Translations under genes and position numbers: made by a program
DNA from: Lethocerus indicus
Taxonomy: Eukaryota; Arthropoda; Insecta; Hemiptera; Belostomatidae
Direction of reading: 5' to 3'
DNA length: 64,000 bases
Assembly (NCBI GenBank): GCA_019843655.1
Contig: JACDQD010000003.1
Span: forward strand, 10,294,925-10,358,924
Notes under the pieces: generated by a model
The model's database searches: none
What the model was told of the DNA's origin: nothing
What the model saw: the letters and a program-made list of their open reading frames with translations, nothing else
In this document: one piece after another, positions 37,686 to 49,883 of the stretch
Numbering within the stretch: the stretch's first letter is position 1
Layout: every line of letters starts with the position of its first letter

Positions 37686-39758
37686 GAGTAACGCAAATAC
37701 AATTATTGCTGTGTTGAAGATTGCTTAATTTACCGGCAATAACAACATTCCTTATCGCTCTAATTTTCCTCGTTTAAAACACTGGCTTATATCGGAAAAT
37801 ATAACGTTATTACACATTATAACGAAATGAATATAATATATGTATGATACAATATATCAATCGTAATGATTTGGCGTAATGTATATGTAACAGCATGTTT
37901 AATCTCGTAACGTTTTGCAGAATTGGGAACCAAAATGTGTATATTAGCTCTATTAATTTATTGAGTTTTGAAAGTATTTCGGAGGCCGAATAAAACAGCG
38001 TTTGTAAACCGATTCGCGAATAAAGAAAATTTTGGCGGACTATGAACTGTTATTATTTAATGAGCGGGTCGGTTTAAGAGAAGCTGAACCGATGAGAGAT
38101 CGGTTGCGGGAGCAGTCCTTGAGATGAATCTATATTTGGAACTGAGGACGGTCTGGGCCCTGAACAACCTTTAATTGCCCCCTTCACACTTTATTATTGC
38201 TATCGTGTAAACTCCACTGCCCAGATCGTATCATTAAGATTTGTCTAGTTGCTCCGCTGTAATTTTTTACTTGGAACCACTTATTTATACCAGCCCTTAT
38301 CGGGAAAATATGTTTTCCTCTAAACAGTAGGAACGCAGTGTTTTATTTAAATTACGTTTGACAATTTACGCTCCATACATTTAACCCTATACGCCCCTCC
38401 AAAGTACTAATACAATAATAGTACTCACAAGAGGGCTACCATACTTGAATTAGGATATAGCAAATCATTTATGCCATAAACGTAACTATAATAAATAAAA
38501 TAAATTAAATAATAGTCGGCACTTTCCCGTGCCGAACATTTAATGTATTTTTCCAATGTCTGTTTTTGAATATCAGTACAAGTGACAGTGCAGTGAGGAT
38601 GCCCGAAAAACATCCAAAGTGCCGAAACCGGTCTAGCCAAAGAGCAAACCAGCGAGAGGAGACCGAAATCTACGGTATCAGAAAGAATATCAACAGTCTC
38701 TGTTTATTAGACATTCCCTACTAACCTTCTTCAATTTTTGTTCCCGGCCGACTCCTATTGCTCTCTGTTTATGGAACGTGAAAACTGTCTGTCTGGCACT
38801 CCGACCCGGTTCTGGCTTTCGGTTGTAAACATTTATCCGGTTCGTATCGAGTCGTCAGTCCGGCGACCCACTGTTGACGTTACCGAGTGCTCGGCGTCCG
38901 CCCCTTTCCAGAGACCTGCACCTCAACTCACCTCCCTCTCTGCTGCGCTACTAGAACAACAACAAACAACTTGTCTCTGTGTTTTAGGGCCTGGTTATCG
39001 AATTTTCCGGGATTCGGTTAGTGCCTGTGCTTTTTACGGGCCGAGCCACTTCATTATGGACCGATCCCCCCAGTAAAAGATTGTGCACTTACCTTAAATC
39101 ATACCATCTTTTTAGAACATTTAATTGCATAGGTAATATATTGATAATTGAACTTTATTTGGTGGTTTAGTATCAAATAATGTAAACTAGTGAATTTAAT
39201 GTATTTCTCATACGCGGAAGGATATAATATATTAATTTTCAAGTTTAGATACTTATTTCTATTCAGGAGACATACTACAAACAACATGTATTAATAACAA
39301 AGCATAAGAGAAGACTGTGTAGTACTAAATATTTATTAGGACTGTTAGGAGAAATCTGCTGTGCGGTATCCTAATCTCAGGGCTTATTGCTAAGCCAGGA
39401 CAGACTCGGGGGGGAATAATTTTTTTTGTGTACAATTCGCCTTCCGGACAGGACCCGGGCGGAATTCAGAGCTGGGATTGAATACGGAATATGAGACTGT
39501 ACTGTCACATCCGGGCTGGATTTGGGCTGCATTAAGCACCAGGCAATACAGGGCATAATTTAAATTTTTAAAAATCGCTCGAAGCGCAAATCTTCACGCA
39601 AATTGAGCAAACCCCATCACAAATATACCCATCGACGAAATTGTTTTCCTTGTAGATGGAATTATTACCGTCAGAAACATTTTGAAACTTTTTACAGTCT
39701 TCTCAACAAAGCATGTTGACCCATACACTTACTAATACTATTACATTTTTAAAGCGAT

Positions 39759-39816
39759 TGGGGTCCGGTTGAAAGGACGCGGTGTTAACTTAACCGCGTT
39801 TGAATCCCGACGGTGC
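39759..39816 (+). mobile_element. tRNA-like sequence, possible SINE head relic
   Basis: An A-box-like stretch, TGGGGTCCGGTTGAAAGG (39759-39776), is followed by a CGCGGT/ACCGCG stem and then GTTTGAATCCC (39798-39808), close to the B-box GGTTCGAATCC of tRNA promoters. A-box to B-box spacing is about 40 bp, as in tRNA genes and tRNA-derived SINEs. I could not fold a full cloverleaf with a closed acceptor stem, so a SINE head or tRNA pseudogene is more likely than a tRNA gene. It lies about 370 bp before interspersed repeat copy 2. Confidence 0.35.
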
Positions 39817-39958
39817 ACTGAATTTTCGTTCTGTTATAAATTTTAACTAATTCATTAACTGTTTCTGATAACGGAAAAATCAATTACATGGAATATTAAG
39901 CTCGAATTTATGGTAGTTGTTGTTATAATTTAGTTTAAGAAATAGTATATTGTTGTGG

Positions 39959-40012
39959 AAAATTACCTTACCTTTGAATATATAGGTATATTATACCAAA
40001 TAAGGTAATTTT
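39959..40012. repeat. Perfect 12-bp terminal inverted repeat with inner palindrome (MITE-like)
   Basis: AAAATTACCTTA (39959-39970) is the exact reverse complement of TAAGGTAATTTT (40001-40012). Between them is a second palindrome, GGTATATTATACC. The 54-bp unit folds almost entirely and resembles a tiny foldback or MITE-like element. No clear TA or other target duplication was seen. It lies in the same 3-kb cluster as the retroelement copies. Confidence 0.6.
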
Positions 40013-40183
40013 AGCGCTCTAACATAAATCCGAAAAATAACTGTTCGTGCCATACTGTGTCGTGGAATAGAAAGCTGTTTAAACCGTCTTAGGAAGAAGA
40101 GAAACATCTAATGTTTCTAGAAGTGGGGCAGGAAACACAGGGGGCACCTTGCTTCAGTAACGAGTCCCAACCAAGACTATCCG

Positions 40184-40519
40184 GTTTAGATTAAAAACCA
40201 AGAATTAAGAACTGGTATCCTGTACGTTAGGGTCTTCCAAATGCAGTAGGTCGACCAAGATAAGAATTAAAAGTGCTGTACGTCCATACCTGTCGTGTGC
40301 TGTACTTTAACATAAAGCTATAAAACACTGGAAATACATTTATTAGTCATTTATACAAAGTTTTTATTTTGTCTATTTATTATTTTTATTCCGTTTGTGT
40401 ACAGAAAACCATATACCTACTGATTAATTTCCAGGAATATAAAAACGCAGAAATGCACAAGATATAAATTTCGCATTTTTCCTCAAACAATGCAATTACT
40501 TCTCAGCGGAATAAGAAAA
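40184..40519. mobile_element. Interspersed repeat, copy 2 (non-autonomous retroelement-like)
   Basis: This is a second copy, about 336 bp, of the element at 37341-37657, in the same orientation and with the same ends (GTTTAGATTA at the start, GCGGAATAAGAAAAA at the finish). It keeps the 24-bp segment missing from copy 1, giving two GTGCTGTAC repeats 24 bp apart. Possible degenerate target duplications flank it: AAGACTATCC at 40173-40182 and AAGACTTTTCC at 40520-40530. The different flanks from copy 1 indicate separate insertions rather than a segmental duplication. It has no coding capacity. Confidence 0.85.
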
Positions 40520-43500
40520 AAGACTTTTCCCTTAATGAAAAGTACATAATCTTCCTGAAAATATCTGAATATCTTACTAATATGTAGTTACTTTTTCATT
40601 TACATTACATTAGATAAAGTCTACTCGCTATTTAATGCAAATTAACTCTCATCCTATTTATGGCGGACGAGTCTTTTCGCGCATTGTTACTATTGCAACT
40701 ATTTAAAATTGAAACCTTAATTTGATCTGACCGTCTGCTGGGTGACGATAACGGTAGTGTATTATTTTCCGATATTTCTCCATTTTACTATTCAGCTAAT
40801 TAAGACTTATCTTCATATTAAGGTCGGGCGACTTTAATCTATCCAGTTATGGGAAATTTAAGGGGGACCGACCGGGGAGGAGATGAAGGACTGGGTCTTA
40901 TTAACCCAATTGAATTATGATGGCACTGAATTTTATCAACTCGAGGCGGCACTCAAATGAGACCAGTTTACCCATTTATCACTCAGCCCTTTTAAGTGCG
41001 TTATTGAGAACCTTACCAAGACGGATTTAGTAGTTAAACGTCTAATAAATTTAAACGTTAATTACATATCATTTGCCTGTCCGAAATCGCACATTCCGGT
41101 AGCATACTCGGAGACCACCGAACGGGAATTCGAAATTTTAAAAATTCCTAACCTCGTTTGTTTGAATGACTTCATCAGTGGTGAAATAAAGGAGGCGCAG
41201 CACATTGAAAGCCAGAAGGGAGGGGGTAAATGAAAACTATAATTCTGAAAGGTCGACGGTGCGGGGGGGACACTTGAGGCGAGTAAAGGTTAACAAAGGT
41301 CAGGTTCTTAAAAGAATAAAGACACCTCCGTGTCTCGTCCTGTACCAGCATCAAAGAGGACACGTCCAATTGACCTTAAAACCTTATTTTGTCCTTTAAT
41401 TCGTGTTTGTCAACCTCTTTTCCGGCGGACAGCCCAAAAGAGTCTGTAATATCACTAATCACTCATTTTTCAAAAAATAAATGGTATTTAAATAAAAAAT
41501 GTGTTTTTACAGTTGTAATAGCGATTTAGAACATTAAAGTTATGAACATTTTTCATTTTATGTTAAATCTGGCGGATAAAACGATTCCTGAAAATATGGA
41601 AATTCGCAATATTCCAACGATCGTAATAACAGAAGAAAATTTGAACTTTTAGCATATTTATTGAGCAATCGTAGTTATTGATTGGACAGCGCCTGAGAAA
41701 TCCGCTGTACTTGCAAGAATCAGTTCACTTTCTTCACGCTCATATTCCGCTTTATCTGATAAAGGCGGTTAATCCTGTAATTCAGGATATTACTCATTTT
41801 ACGGGTAACGCGTGACCTGCTCCCCTCTTTGTTACGTGCTTATTATATCCATAAGGTTATATATGTATAAAAATCATACTCATGACCCCCAAGGGATCTT
41901 GTAACAGGTGTTTTTCCCAAGCCACTCTTAAAGCGGTGGAGCGGGGGGGGGACTCTCCCCGCACTCCATGCTTTCATTTGCTCGGAATATTCTGATGTAA
42001 GACAATTTCGGCCCGCTCTGTATTATTTACAGTGGGTGCCACCCACTCTGAACAAAACTAGACCCTGGTGAGCAGTTGGTTAGTTATAACGTTTCGCCCC
42101 GTCTAGCCACTTCCGTTAAGATTATTCATGCATGGCTCCAGCAGTAAAAGTGATCGTTATAATCATGATGGTATTACTATCGTAGGCCATTGTCCGTACA
42201 TAGTTTCACCGATTTATTTAGTTCCTCCTGTCAATCAACGAACTGTTGGTATAAGTTGAGATCAACTAAAGAATACAGTCAATAAATGTGTTCATTTACA
42301 ACCCACACATTTGCATTCTTAAACTATCATTATATGTCTATATTTAGATTGATATGTGTTTCTACATAATTTGGTAATCAGGAAATGTACTAATAATTAT
42401 TATTTTGTTGTTATGATATTGGCTCCCTTAATTACTTTATATGTCGTCGGTGATCTCCATATTTTGCCGCAACTGATGAGATCGTAATTTAACATTGTCA
42501 TTGGGCAAATAAGAAATGAGTTCAGGACGGCCGTTAGATTCCCAACGTTTGTAAGGTGGGGAGGGTGGGAATCGCGCCGCAGAGGTAAGTGCCGCCATTA
42601 AATAATTTCGGCCTCGCCCGGAGAAACGCAGGTTTTATTTCGAGCCCCGTCCATTCAGAAGAAGGGGATTTTACTTCCCTTCTCTTTACGGTCAGCGCCC
42701 AACATCGCCGCTGTTGGGGCCGGTACGAGAAAAGCGAAGCCATTCGCCAGGAGAACGCAGTAATTATTTCATCGAGGACTGTCGATGGGGAGGGAGGACC
42801 ACAATAATGGTAGACTTATTTCAGTCCGACCGCCTTATTTCACCGCTATTCGTGCTTGCCTCCCTTTTGGCTAGGGAAAATCCTGCTTATCCTCTACGGA
42901 CAACAGTCCGTGACGAGTTCCATTAGACCGAAGTGGAGCTACAGACGGTCCCTAGTAGTTTCATTTGACCATTGAAGGAAGGCGGCTTTGTCTTCCGCGA
43001 AGATGGCTCATACAACCTCATGTAATAGTTTTTCTTTGCATGTATAACATTTTTGTAAAAACACTTTTTTGTTTACACTTCAAACTTACATTTCTTTAGT
43101 ACTACTAGTGAGATTAACCGTAGGGGTAAGTTACCGGCTTTTAAATTATCAACATAAAGTCTTAAGCACCAGTATTTTCATCGATACCGTTGCTAAGGAA
43201 CTTAAACAAATTCGAAAAATGGTTTTATATAAATGGTAATTTATTCATATATTTTGTAAATGTATGGTGGTAAAAAACCACCAATGTATGGTGACAGACC
43301 CACCTGGGTTGTGACTTAAGAAATGTCCAGTTTAATCAATTGACATTGTACAAATCACTTACGAAATGTTTCCACATAGTTTTTAGTATCTAGAATGAAT
43401 AATGAAAACATTCGTTCATGCGGCAACGTATTTTTTTTTAATAGCACATAAAGAAACAGTTACAGTTTTAGAGTTTGGCTTGTTTTTTTATTTGATGACC

Positions 43501-45947
43501 TGAGAATTTGTTTTCAAAAATTCGCTTTTATTTTTTGTGGAAACTAGGCTACGACACCTGTGTTCGCCCCTTAATCAGTGGTGCCCAATTCAACCTAAAT
43601 TAGCCAAGGGGCGATAATTTTCGGGTACTCTTTCTGTCGAGTTTGTCAGATTTTCTCTGACCCCGTGGCCATCTGAAGTTTATGGACCATTGTTCTGTTT
43701 TGAGGCTACATCTGTTGCTATCTGATCCGTTTCGTGTTCCCACTGTATTACGCCCTACATCTTGTAGACAAGCGTTATTTTCGTAAAACAAAAAAAATAT
43801 GCATATTCATAATTAATTGCGAGCTCACGCTTGGTGGTAAACGTTTTTGGCCTAGATTAGCTATCTTGCCTTCAACAGGTTTGCATCATCCTATATCATA
43901 CAAATGATATTTAATTCTTCCAGTCAGCATGGCAATATAATAATGAATGATAAGATGATAATAAAACTAACTTATAAAAAATATTAGGAGATGACATATA
44001 TGTTGAAATATAAGTACCCTTCCCGTCAGGAAGTTACATTAAGTACCATTAATGAAACATTCCTTCCACCGTGCGTAAAAGACATATAGACTTACAGACA
44101 TATAGAATCCGGTGTACTATTGGTCAAAAATTCAAAAAAGTTGTATGGTTTCTTGTATTTCGTTTGTTATTGTATACCATTATGGAGTAAACGCTAAAAA
44201 CCATGAAATAGATAATAGAGGTAAAATTGTTAATAGTGCACATGGATGGATTTCAAGGAAGTCGTGAACTGACATGTTCGGCGCCTAACACCCTAACTTA
44301 ATAAGAAAAAACTAGAACGTCCTACATTTCCACGATGCAGCACGTATGTGTTAATTGGGCTCTTCCTACACGTGTTCCAGAAGCCAGAAGTGTAACACCT
44401 AGATTCTAGACGATCTTTGTATTGTGTAGAAAAATATAAAGATTGTACTGTGTTTTTCTGAATATATGAATCACGTATGATTAACGTAAGCAGGTTTCCG
44501 CCCACGGAAAAGCTCTCCCAACTTATGCCTTTCTACATTTATCCAACTTCGGAATGGCTGACCCCTGTTGAGTTTGTATCCTTGACGAGACTCTTCACGT
44601 CCCGCGGGCTGGAAAATCTTGTTTATAAGAATGCCAACTTGGTTTCGGGTAAAGGAAATAAAGTTGGTTTCTTCACAAGAGTTTCTCGCCCGTTCATGGT
44701 TCTGGAGGGCGGGGGAGAATCGATTTCAAAGATTCAATTTGTCGGGAGTGGTAAAACTGTTCAAGAAAACGAAGCGAGTTTTACCGCATTACAAAGTTTT
44801 TTCACCCCGAGTAATGCTCATCTTTGCGCTCACCCTTTACCAACTTCACTCGTGTAGTAAGGTATATATTTACATAGTTCTGTACACGAATTACGAATGT
44901 TCTCTATATTGCTGTGTATTTTATTGTATTCAAATGTTTTATAAAGTTCTTGGATTCAGTCAGGAGATTTGAAGTAACCAAATGAGAGATCTCGAGATTG
45001 ACACTCTTCTGTAAAATTCAAATGTACTCGTAAATATTACTTCGTCCTGTCCCCCTTACTTACCTGTTCGAAAATCGGTTTCTTTAAGGAGGCGATGGGA
45101 GCGTAGAAATCAATTACTGTTTGGTTGACCGACGTCAATAAATTTCATCGCCGAGTGAACGGTGATTCATTCCATTATGTTTGGCTTTCCCCCATGTGCT
45201 TGTCATTAATCCTGCTTTCTTAGCCCCATTCTTAGGTTCTAAGGACAATGCACCAAAAACGGATTTTCCACTGCCTCCTTCCAGAGCAGGACCTTCCATG
45301 GTATCAGTACTGTTACTGCTTTAGTGCTTGCGAGGGGTTGTTTATTGTTATATACTGGTGTGAAACTGTCGTGCATCTTTGCCAGCAGTTAATGTTAAGT
45401 AGGGTAGCTGGACCAACACCCAGCACTAACGTGTGCACTTATTGTTTCCCCCGAGTTGCGGATGTGCGTGAGCGTGAATCGCGTACGGTAGAGTATTCAT
45501 GCTCTCTAATTCGTAATTATTCGGCAACAACGCCTCCGTTGGCCTGCTCCGATAGGCATCTCTGGAATACACGACTCACGCCATTAAATGTCCGTGTTAC
45601 AATTGCTCCCAGTTATCGATGCCTCGAAAATAATTCTCTTTACTGTCATATTTCCCCCTTCACTTATAATTTCGTGCATGATTGGGTAATTTTATTTCAT
45701 GCGAATCTATCATAGTACCACGTTCTTATTATTAATTTCGGTACTTTTCCGTTAGCCGGGCGCAAGCGAAATAATGTAGCATTCCGCCAAATTTCTTACA
45801 ACCCTAAGGGGAATGTTCGTTTGGGCCATGTGCTCTGTTCCCTGAATTCGTTCAAAATAAAGCACGTTTTCCTTTCTTTCTTCAATCTTAATTTTTGTAA
45901 AAAGGATGAAAATTTGGTATTTGGCTAGAACTGAATAATAATATATT

Positions 45948-46011
45948 TAATATTTGTTTATAGTTGAACTTGATTTTTTTACTATTAATTAATATTTGTT
46001 TATAGTTAAAC
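45948..46011. repeat. Pair of 22-bp direct repeats
   Basis: TAATATTTGTTTATAGTTGAAC (first 20 bases identical in type) at 45948-45969 recurs at 45990-46011 with a single G-to-A difference near its end, 42 bp apart. The motif contains TGTTTA, a forkhead-type core. It could be a local duplication or paired binding sites. Confidence 0.8.
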
Positions 46012-47859
46012 GTTTTCGACTTTTATTCCGTTGACTGTTTTGTCGTTCTCTTCGCTTGGAGCTTGGCTCGCGTTTGGTTTACAATTGGCGACATTAGCGC
46101 GGCTAACGGAAAATTACCTTAATTTCATTATATTATTTTCCAGCCGGAATAAAAACCGAGAAGGTGAATAAATGGGTAGGAATGTCGGTATTGAACATAC
46201 CGAAGTACATGGCTGTAATTGCACATTTCCGAATTTATTGTATTTCAGGCTTATTTGTGCCAATAGAATCCTAACAGAACCAAACGAAATAAATTGTTGG
46301 AAACCCACAAATGATTCGGGTAATATTTGTGTCACAACTATTTATGGCTGGGAAAATATCTTCCGAAATGTGAAATTCTGTACAGTCTGATCATTTTCAA
46401 TGGCTTTTCGGGGGATTATTCGAACACCCCACTCTTTCGACTGGGCTCCCGCCACCGGGTTGGCCCACCCTCTTTTCAATTAAGTATTCTTCACTTTTTG
46501 GACAAAGCCTCGTTATCTTCTTACGGTACTTGAAGCGTTACGCAGCCGCATTATCGGGGGGGAGGGTGCTGTCGTATACTGAAAGATAATGTACTTTTTT
46601 GAATCCTATATATTTATATGAAATAAGAATTGAATAATATATATATGCGGTGTATAGAGTTTCTATTTATATCGTGTAATGACTGATTAATAAATTTAAT
46701 ACCAACAGAATTCGGTTCATTGCGCCAGCTATTTTAATCGCGTGAGACTAATAATAACGTTGGCAAAATTTTTCAGCATATAACAACATATCGAACCGTC
46801 GGCATAAATTCCACATAAATACCTGGGGCGAATAGGAATTTATTACAGTTGTTTTCAGTGCAGATTACACTTTGGAAGGTAAAATATCATAATTATAGCT
46901 GATTAAAGGTTATTGGGGGGAATACAAGAGCTGGCTAGGAGAGAGTTAACAATATCATCCTGGGTGAGGGGCCGGCCTCAGCCGGTTATTAAGTGCCAAT
47001 TTAGTTTGATCAAACCAGATTGTTGATTTCCATTTCAGACCTACCCCTCCCTCTTACCATCCGTCTCTCTTCCTATAATCCGTTCTCTTCTTCCGCTACA
47101 AAATGATTCACAGTTAAACGTCTCCACTTCGGTTCCAGATTGAAATCGACGTGAAATCTATTTAATTTGAAATTCGTTCTAATCACTTGTAAATATCCAT
47201 GCTTTGAAACCAACGTACGGGAAACCCGTTAGTGCGAATGTCGTATGTTTTATAGACTGCTATTTGTAATGAAAATCCCATGTTATAGATCTTATTTTTT
47301 ATATTTCATAAATGTCTCATATTTTGTTCATTATTGCTTATTGAGTTGGAAAACATAATATGAATAACAGGTATACTGTTTTAGAAAACCTTCAAACAAA
47401 AATTGTATAATTTATTATAATATATTGTTTAAAATTATTTAACAATCGGGATATATTCTGTACATTAATTTTAAGATAGTATAAACTTTATTATTTATTT
47501 CCTTTATTTATTTGTTTTAGGTATGCAAAAGATGATGTTCCTGTCTTATATATAAGGGTACAAGTAAGTTTAATTACTGTATTATACTGGTATAATAATC
47601 AAATACTTTCGAGTAGGTAACTGTGAATAATACCTTGTGCGTTTTAAGGTGGTGATTAAGGTTCTTATCGCGCTTAATCTACAAGTATAGTGTTGTTATA
47701 AAGACTAGGAAAAAAGGTCAATACACGAAAGTTAAGGTGGTTAATTCATCCCCAAATCTGACTTCAACTTATGATTCTTACGCAACAATATATTGATAAA
47801 CTACTCGTTAACTGAAATCATGCTAAATCATCTCGATAATGATTATCTGAAGCTTCCCC

Positions 47860-48330
47860 CCGCATATTATCGTTGTCGCGGTGGCCGAATCGTCTTCCGT
47901 TTTATTCGAAACGGCAGAACTTTTCTGCCTTGGCCAATCTCTCGGTCCGTAGCGGTAAGCCTCCCTTGATTAACTCGTTTCAAAGTAAAAGCTCCTCGCT
48001 AATCCCCCAATAACGAACAAAGAAGATTTCGGTCTTAGCCTTTCCAGCGGCGGTTGCTAAAACGTTTCCCGCTCCCCGAGTTTCCGGGCCCCGATTGTGC
48101 GGGCCGCGCTTGCTTCACGCCTTAATTTCGTTTGCATAAGTGAGCCTTTCGCGGTCAGATTTCTTCATGCCGTATTCCGTCGTTTGTTGTTGCTCGCCCG
48201 CTTTCCCTTTTTCTCTGTTCTGAACTGACCTGCGGAATTTGCAGAAGCGCTACGTCCGGCGATAAGGTCCGAGTGGAGACATCGATCGCCGGTTGCCGAA
48301 TTGCTGCCCACCTTCAGATTGTAGAGAGGG
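47860..48330. promoter_or_regulatory. GC-rich intronic island (candidate regulatory element)
   Basis: This long GC- and CpG-rich block has sharp AT-rich borders inside the presumed intron. It contains an octamer-like TTTGCATAA (about 48133), GCCGAATC and GATTAAC-type homeodomain-like sites, and CCAAT/GGCCAAT near 47935. One acceptor-like TTTGCAG at 48244 precedes seven codons and a stop, too little to call an exon. A regulatory role is inferred from composition only. Confidence 0.22.
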
Positions 48331-49859
48331 ATCTTAAATCGCATAAAAACCTACAGCTCGTAAGAGTCGTGCATAAAACGTTTGCCATGTCTAAGATTAA
48401 ACGCTGAGATTGCGGTTTGGCGTGTGGGACCGAAGCTATCAATTATTCCAAATAAGCGAGTGAAGGCGGAAGATACATCAATTTTTTACGTTCCTTTCAA
48501 GATTATATTATTAATTTGTCCATCATTAGCAAATATTAGCCTTCCAGTTGATGTCTGTATCTTTATGTATTGTATATAATGACAGATTCAGTTATCAGTA
48601 CCCAATAGTGTAGGGCTCGAGTCGTGTATTCATTTATTCTGGACCAGCGCTTTGAGGCCAAGCGCTTTTTAATATTTTAAAAATTCTAATATTCCTTTGG
48701 TACACGTAAGCGTTAAACAGTGCTAATAAATCGGCATATTTTATACGACCCTTTCTGACCTGGCAAAATTCCAGCGGGTGAATCAAAAGCCCAACGGAAG
48801 TATCGCAACATAGAATGCACCCGCGCAAACTATATCCTGTATATCATGGAAGGGAAATCAGTACGGGCATTTACGCATGTATTTGGGGAAATATAAATGT
48901 GTTAGGAATAATGGATAAATTGTATATTGCAACATTATGTAACTTCTGGTGTACACTACTTTTATTGTTTGTTCTTTCATTGCTATGTATTGACCATTTA
49001 TTGATCTTAAACGAAATTTACGCGATACATTTTGTGCGTGTATATATAAACGTACCTGCTAGTGGCAAAAATATCGAGCAAGGGATACCTGATCTTGAGC
49101 TTTGAGCTATGCTCTGGCGGCTACATATAACGTCTATTATTAGAGTACCTTGTATGTGTAAAGATGATAAAGTGTCAGGCGTTCCTTATCTCGCCTAGCC
49201 CAGTTCAGAATTTTCGTATCAAATTGAATATTCCATTGAACTGATATTAGGTGTTTTAAGATCCGCACCAAAAGGTTGTCTAACTCGGGTTTAAAATTAG
49301 GTAGATAAAAATGAATGTAAAACTCGCAAACAAAGAATTTTAAACATAATTTACAACGCGATAGCGAATTTAGATTGTTTTAAGAGTTTTACGGGGAGGT
49401 CTGCGACTGTTCAGAGTTCATATCATTCATGTTCTCATCACACTCTCATTCTAGACTCATTTAAATTTATTAATAAAACACTAAAACTCCACTGTATTAA
49501 GGTGGCAAAGAAACCTGATATAGCAAAATGATGTTTCATGTAACTAGTATTAATCCCTATACATATAGGACACATGAATGGTGTGTCTGTAAGTATTTTA
49601 TTAAAGACATAATTACTGATATAATCGACAATAGTGAAAACGTATGACAGATTTCCTGTACAGTTCTTACGATTATTATCAAGAATAAATTACACGCTTG
49701 ACGTAATACATATATTATGTATTACATCAGTACATGGCACTGCTCAATCGTACTGCCGGTTCTCGATTCTCCCTTATCTCGGTTCATCCCATTCATTTCA
49801 CGACTTTGAAGAGATACCGGACGCCTACAATGAATTGCAACACTGTGCGGTTTAAGCGT

Positions 49860-49883
49860 TTAATTAATTGAGTAATTAATTAA
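49860..49883. promoter_or_regulatory. Palindromic homeodomain site cluster
   Basis: TTAATTAATT (49860-49869) and AATTAATTAA (49874-49883) form a perfect 10-bp inverted repeat with a GAGT loop. It holds several overlapping TAATTA cores, the recognition site of many homeodomain proteins, and another TTAATTGATG follows at about 49888. Paired-class homeodomains bind such palindromes as dimers. Chance in AT-rich DNA is the alternative. Confidence 0.3.

Larger units (their letters stand above)
37686..40183. other. AT-rich DNA between the two interspersed repeat copies
   Basis: About 2.5 kb of mostly AT-rich sequence. It contains a 7-bp stem hairpin (AACCGAT/ATCGGTT, 38087-38105), a GC-richer patch at about 38.74-39.07 kb with an incidental 112-codon open frame, a tRNA-like relic at about 39.76-39.82 kb and a 12-bp inverted repeat at 39959-40012. 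No gene is supported. Confidence 0.45.

Noticed and set aside
44477..44857. 126-codon plus-strand open frame in a GC-richer patch
   Set aside because: A second frame of 117 codons overlaps it, as expected from a stop-poor GC-rich patch. No domain is visible.
45248..45715. 155-codon plus-strand open frame
   Set aside because: Its composition is irregular with many scattered Cys and Tyr, it shows no family motif, and it is compatible with chance.
47521..47563. 43-nt splice-bounded segment (YAKDDVPVLYIRVQ)
   Set aside because: It is open only in a phase incompatible with direct joining to the preceding exon, and it has no family resemblance.
48245..48265. Acceptor followed by AAG CGC TAC GTC CGG CGA TAA, considered as a tetraspanin C-terminal exon
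   Set aside because: Six codons are too few to support an exon, and no preceding TM4 exon was found.
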